A stretch of DNA of 64,000 nucleotides from Gigantopelta aegis. Its lineage: Eukaryota > Mollusca > Gastropoda > Neomphalida > Peltospiridae. The notes under the pieces are model-generated. The model saw nothing but the letters and a program-made list of their open reading frames with translations, was not told the DNA's origin and did not search any database. Of this stretch, positions 61,201-64,000 are shown in pieces; the first letter of the stretch is position 1, and each line of letters begins with the position of its first letter. The stretch covers positions 85,952,610 through 86,016,609 of the forward strand of contig NC_054702.1 in assembly GCF_016097555.1 (NCBI RefSeq), written 5' to 3'. Both the position numbers and the translations under genes were made by a program.

Positions 61201-62880
61201 ATTGTGATTGTATCAGTTTGTACAATGCATCTTTATCAATTGTTCTTAGTCTTTAAAACTAACTAGTTTAGCAGTGCATACCACATGTCAGAATATTTGA
61301 GATACCTACTAACAATGTACTTTAAGTCAATGATATTTTGATCTTTGTATCCAATCCAAGGAAATGTGTTAATTTTACAGTCTCTTAAAAAATGGACTTA
61401 CTGAAGAATTATACTCTGTACGAAAATCCAAAAATGGGAAAATATAAATTGTGAAGAAAGTAATAAAGTGAAGAATTATAATTGTTAAAAACAATAAATC
61501 CATTATTAGAACCACAACAAAACTTAGATGTTAACAATTTTAAAAATAAAACAACTTACTCTTCTTTTGCTGCAAGTTTTGCTGCGTGCTTTGTATACCA
61601 TAAACCAACATTGATCAACATGGAGATGAACTCATACACTGCATCGTAGCATTCCCTAAACAACAAATAAAACAATATGGAAAAAAACTTGATGGCTTAG
61701 ATTAAATTGGAACAAGGAAAAAAGGCGTCCGAATCAAATCAGCGAAGGAAGTTACAGTCACGTGACCAGAACAGGAAGAAGAGTTTAGACCATCCCATTG
61801 GCTGTTGGGATGTTCAGACCAGACTACTATCCTTAGGGGAATAAGCATTTGTTTGAGGCCAGGTGAAGTAGGAAAGAAAATGTATTTTAAGAAGGTATAT
61901 CACATTCTTCTAAATCTTTTCCCCAAGAACAAATCAGTTTATGATTCCACTGGATAAAAACAATATTGTGATATTTTTCATGAAAAAAGAAAATAATTTC
62001 TTCATCCATTCATTCAATTGCAAACAATAATTGCATAAATAGTTATTTAGTGACTACAGAGAATTGAATTTACATGTACTTATATCTACAGTTGTATACT
62101 AATAGGAACACAAACAGATGACATAAATTTGTAAAAGTGAATTATCATCACTTTAAATATCTATCACTCCATGGCTATAGTTCAAGGAGAATAAATTTTA
62201 GCACCCCTTTGCAGGCACATTTTAAACAAACCAATTAAATATCAATGCTTAATAATGTAATACTAGTATCTCAAATGGTTACCCAGAATTTAATTTAGGT
62301 GAGCAATTAAAACGTTTGTTTAATGACAACACTAGAGCACATTAATTAATCATCGGTAACTGGATGTCAAACATTTGGTAACTCTGACAGTTTTACAGAG
62401 AAAACATGCTACATTTTTCCATTAGTAGCAAGGGATCTTTTATATGCACTTTCCTACAGACAGGAAAGCACATACCACAGCCTTTGACCAGTTGTGGTGC
62501 ATTGGTTGGAACAAGAAAAAACCCAATTAGTTGAATGGATCCACCAAGGTGGTTCGATCCAGCAACACAAGCACCTCAGGCGAGCACTCAACCAACTGAG
62601 CTAAATTCCACCCCAAGAGCAATTACTGATACCCCTCAATTTGCTTTATGGTGAGGTCTGATAAATAAACACTTACGTGGGTGTATTTCCCAGAAGAGTG
62701 TTGGTCCATTTAAAACCTAAAACTTTCCTCAGTTTGTTCTCTGGCTCGTCTGGATCAATTGGCTGGAACAGTCCTTGGAGTAATCCGAAGTATTCACTGC
62801 TAGTCTTGTCAACAACAGGACGCTCATGGTTCGGATCTGTCAAAAGATCTAGCAGCTGATTGCGAAACAAACGCAAGTCA
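55120..62880 (-). CDS. BROX: BROX, BRO1-domain ESCRT-associated protein, last ten coding exons (5' end outside window)
   Basis: Ten - strand exons (62880-62677, 61655-61560, 60985-60913, 60217-60112, 59573-59484, 59009-58924, 57984-57903, 56701-56551, 56180-56021, 55218-55120) join in frame to 381 codons, ending with TAA. Human BROX is 411 residues; about its first 36 correspond to the missing part. Recognised by [83 protein letters not shown] and a C-terminal CaaX box CVLS (human CYIS). Known of the family: a single BRO1 domain binds CHMP4 (ESCRT-III), the protein is farnesylated, and it acts at membranes, including ruptured nuclear envelope. All introns are GT-AG. The first exon here begins one base inside a codon, so at least one coding exon lies beyond 64000. 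The gene is convergent with CDKL1. Confidence 0.97.
55640..55930 (-). mobile_element. SINE, head A + core + tail Y (BROX intron)
   Basis: AATGACACCCCTAGAGCACA, ATGTCAAACATTTGGTAATT, core GATCTTTTATATGCACCATC, and an eroded head around GAGTGATCCTAAACTGACTG. Confidence 0.8.
56021..56180 (-). CDS. BROX: BROX exon b9
   Basis: Encodes YHQKVAFDAPLLEMKATYGL, VSPEEFQPPSLNPLWTVENY and KKFDTTRAPKPVK. The APxLExKAxYGL motif closes the BRO1 fold as in human. Acceptor TCTCTCACAG, donor GTATTT. Confidence 0.95.
56262..56540 (-). mobile_element. SINE, head A + core + tail Y, next to BROX exon b8 donor
   Basis: Tail Y (AATGACACCACTGGAGCACA), core, and a well-kept head (GGGGATCGATCCCAGATCAA ... GCGAGCGCTTTAC) ending at about 56540. 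Only some 10 bases separate it from the exon. Confidence 0.85.
56551..56701 (-). CDS. BROX: BROX exon b8
   Basis: Encodes [19 protein letters not shown], then ENHIFFRRLGPVVKRTMDKV and ERENGL, aligning with LYAKAEALCKEYGETKGPG to CQRENGFIY of human. Acceptor TTTTGCAG, donor GTGAGT. A SINE ends only about 10 bases downstream of the exon end. Confidence 0.96.
57180..57364 (+). mobile_element. MITE, TIR CAGGGCTAGCTCTGG, copy 4 (BROX intron)
   Basis: The left end is eroded (CAGGATTAGTTCTAGAACTC), the right end well kept (CCCAGAGCTAGCCCTG). Oldest of the four. Confidence 0.75.
57541..57752 (-). mobile_element. SINE, core + tail Y (BROX intron)
   Basis: CACCACTAGAGCAATTTTAT, TTAGAGAGGAAACCTGCCAC and AGCAAGGGATCTTTTATATG. 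The head is lost. Confidence 0.75.
57903..57984 (-). CDS. BROX: BROX exon b7
   Basis: Encodes [20 protein letters not shown] then GLRESLQ, matching [27 protein letters not shown]. Acceptor CTACTTCAG, donor GTAAGT. Ends one base into a Leu codon. Confidence 0.95.
58122..58346. mobile_element. 225-bp MITE with 22-bp perfect TIR (starts ACATTACCTGTCCTCAAACA)
   Basis: The right end is the exact reverse complement of the left (ends TGTTTGAGGACAGGTAATGT). The interior carries AGTCACGTGACCAGAAC and CCATCCCATTGGC. Located in a BROX intron. Confidence 0.85.
58924..59009 (-). CDS. BROX: BROX exon b6
   Basis: Encodes DDSLSSLDVKIVGKWRKYFQ then LKSNFYTAY, matching [29 protein letters not shown]. Acceptor TGTTTCAG, donor GTAAGT; ends in phase 0. 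Confidence 0.95.
59195..59275 (+). mobile_element. SINE core fragment
   Basis: ACAACCAGTGTCCCATGAGT and GTGGTATGTGCTGTCC resemble the 5' part of the core. Confidence 0.4.
59484..59573 (-). CDS. BROX: BROX exon b5
   Basis: Encodes ITLARAVEMKHSNNLIAALA then CETGQMYQRA, matching human [30 protein letters not shown]. Acceptor TTTCTAG, donor GTACAA (weaker than the others). Confidence 0.95.
59713..59758 (-). mobile_element. SINE head A fragment
   Basis: On the - strand GGTGGGACATAGCCCAGTGG then TAAAGAACTTGCTTGAT: box A and the first half of head A only. Confidence 0.55.
60112..60217 (-). CDS. BROX: BROX exon b4
   Basis: Encodes NELCGRLEDNSTPATDTDSR then [15 protein letters not shown]. The last part is the conserved EAYVIQCQAEAQE helix; the first part is the variable loop (human LPKLITPAEKGRD). 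Acceptor TTGTTTCAG, donor GTTAGT. Confidence 0.95.
60285..60411 (+). mobile_element. SINE tail X followed by a head-B fragment
   Basis: TATAACCATAATTAAAATGT with an AAATAAAACATTTCTCCC end, then AGTGGTGTAGTGGTTAAGCG at 60380-60405: two SINE pieces end to end. Confidence 0.65.
60420..60905. other. BROX intron stretch, no feature recognised
   Basis: AT-rich and stop-dense, following a SINE fragment. It may be an unknown dispersed repeat, but there is no second copy in this window. Confidence 0.5.
60913..60985 (-). CDS. BROX: BROX exon b3
   Basis: Encodes [20 protein letters not shown] then FAYVK, aligning with human [22 protein letters not shown]. Acceptor TTGTTTCAG, donor GTTAGT; ends in phase 0. 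Confidence 0.95.
61560..61655 (-). CDS. BROX: BROX exon b2
   Basis: Encodes TECYDAVYEFISMLINVG then [14 protein letters not shown], matching [20 protein letters not shown] of human BROX. Acceptor TTGTTTAG, donor GTAAGT. Confidence 0.96.
61738..61868. mobile_element. Second, left-truncated copy of the 58122-58346 MITE
   Basis: GAAGTTACAGTCACGTGACC, CATCCCATTGGCTGTTGGGA, ACCAGACTACTA and TTTGTTTGAGGCCAGGTGAA follow the same order as in 58200-58346. Confidence 0.8.
62308..62618 (-). mobile_element. SINE with a third head type (C) + core + tail Y
   Basis: Tail Y (AATGACAACACTAGAGCACA) and core are standard. The head on the - strand reads GGTGGAATTTAGCTCAGTTG then GTTGAGTGCTCGCCTGAGG, with a classical box A (TAGCTCAGTTGG), different from heads A and B. 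Confidence 0.8.
62677..62880 (-). CDS. BROX: BROX exon b1 (first coding exon inside the window)
   Basis: Acceptor TTTTACCAG, donor GTAAGT. Starts with one base completing a preceding codon, then DLRLFRNQLLDLLTDPN, later SSEYFGLLQGLF and [14 protein letters not shown]. Matches human ND-LRSSRARLLELFTD through FKWTDTLQG. Confidence 0.96.
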
Positions 62881-64000
62881 CTGGTAAAAGAAAGGAAAGC
62901 AGAAAACATTTAATTTAAAAATGTTGATTAGCGACAATTCTAGTGAATTGAAAATTGATTAGAAACTACTGTTTAATATTTTAAAATTGTCTGGCAATCT
63001 CTAAAACTTGTGTAGCAAAATCACGACATGATACTGAACAAAATGTTCCCTGGAAAGGAATTTTTGTTTAACAGCACCTCATCATGTTTTTAACTTCAGT
63101 TACATGGTACCTAACCTATGATTATTTCAATAATTGTCTGCTATAGAGAGAAAGAAAGGAAACCTGCTGCCACTACTACCAATAACACAACAAGGGTTGT
63201 TTTATATGGACGTTCCCATTAAAGATCTTCAATCCTGCTACCCATCACACTGTAGATGAGTGCTCTAATACTAAGCTACATCCCACCCCATCACTGTTGT
63301 AAAGTACAAACACTGTATGAGATGGAAAATGGCTCAGCCAAACTTTTAGCCACTTGCAAATTTTATTAAGATTTTTTGTAAAAATTAGCCATTGGCTAAT
63401 TTGGCTACCAACAATTAGAACTGTGTGTGAAGAAAAGCCTCGCAAATGAATGACAAGCCGATGACAACAAATTGGATGTTGTTTGCACAAACCATGCACA
63501 AGAAAACAGACCAAATATAATTTGCAGCCTAACAAAGTTAGGGACTTTGATGATTCTGAAAGTCCTCGACACAACTGTGTCTATAGTAGCTGGGTGTCCA
63601 CACAACTACTTGCTTGTACTAGTATATTGACTTAAATGCCTGAATTTTCCATAGGTACTATGTGGACATGAAACATATGGAAGGCCAAGAGCAACATTTG
63701 TTATAATTGTGTGTAGGTAACAACACCCAAACATTTCTGTTCATATTTAAATTACAAAATATATTACCGTACTGTTGTAAAATGTATGTATTATGGAGAA
63801 GGCCTAGTAAGTTGTATAACTTGTGCCTAATCCATTTGTTCTTTAGAAAGCAATAAAATATGTTTAAATCAACAAAACCCAAACATAATGTTTGTTATAT
63901 AAGTATTAGGTAATAGTAATGGAGAATTATTGACCATGTATTATGATATCTCAGATGTATCATTGAGATTTTATATTTTGTTTTCCACTCTTAAAGGCAT
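62881..64000 (-). other. BROX intron continuing past the window edge
   Basis: Upstream of BROX exon b1 on the - strand. I found no exon encoding the missing BROX N-terminus here. It holds a SINE-like copy (63055-63292) and otherwise unassigned AT-rich sequence. Confidence 0.6.
63055..63292 (-). mobile_element. Diverged SINE-like element with a tRNA-like head
   Basis: On the - strand it starts GGGTGGGATGTAGCTTAGTA and runs through an eroded core (AACAACCCTTGTTGTGTTAT) to a tail near CTGTTAAACAAAAATTC. Confidence 0.55.

Noticed and set aside
62677..62859. 60-codon + frame
   Set aside because: Antisense shadow of BROX exon b1.
63245..63882. Possible first coding exon of BROX
   Set aside because: None of the - strand frames resembles the BROX N-terminus, and no donor in the needed phase was found, so the exon is placed beyond the window.

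Overview
This is an animal nuclear genome window, almost certainly molluscan and probably gastropod. It is AT-rich. Two split genes have canonical GT-AG introns, and their exons encode proteins close to their vertebrate counterparts. The rest is dense with tRNA-derived SINEs, short inverted-repeat DNA elements, decayed non-LTR retrotransposons, Tc1-like remnants, microsatellites and long poly-G/poly-C tracts. Nothing bacterial, viral or CRISPR-like is present.

The window holds two real protein genes, convergent (tail to tail) and about 17 kb apart. On the + strand is a complete CDKL1/CDKL4-type kinase: nine coding exons between 14602 and 38197 that join in frame to 351 codons, with intact ATP-binding, HRD, DFG and TDY motifs and a C-terminus ending FPNI. 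On the - strand are the last ten coding exons of BROX (62880 down to 55120, 381 codons), a BRO1-domain ESCRT-associated protein ending in the CaaX box CVLS. Its first coding exon(s) lie beyond the right edge. CDKL kinases act at cilia and BROX at membranes through ESCRT-III; I see no sign that the two genes are functionally linked.

Layout. 1-13000: repeats only (SINEs, a 43-bp tandem array, LINE pieces, a LINE/Tc1 inverted duplication). 13300-14600: upstream region of CDKL1, with a duplicated E-box block and an X-box-like site. 14602-38197: CDKL1. Its introns carry most of the notable structure: a 933-bp TA-flanked inverted-repeat element, a nested MITE with a clean target-site duplication, two hairpin elements with related apices, an array of degenerate copies of the exon-5 splice acceptor, and a 170-bp inverted repeat flanking exons 6-8. 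38198-55119: long AT-rich intergenic/3' UTR territory with a Tc1 relic and a 2.7-kb element with long terminal inverted repeats next to the BROX 3' end. 55120-62880: BROX, whose introns are full of SINEs. 62881-64000: a BROX intron.

The strongest observations are the decoy acceptor array in CDKL1 intron 4, the exon-flanking inverted repeat with a SINE-filled and an empty copy, the modular SINE families, and the 2.7-kb TIR element. All alignments were done by eye.
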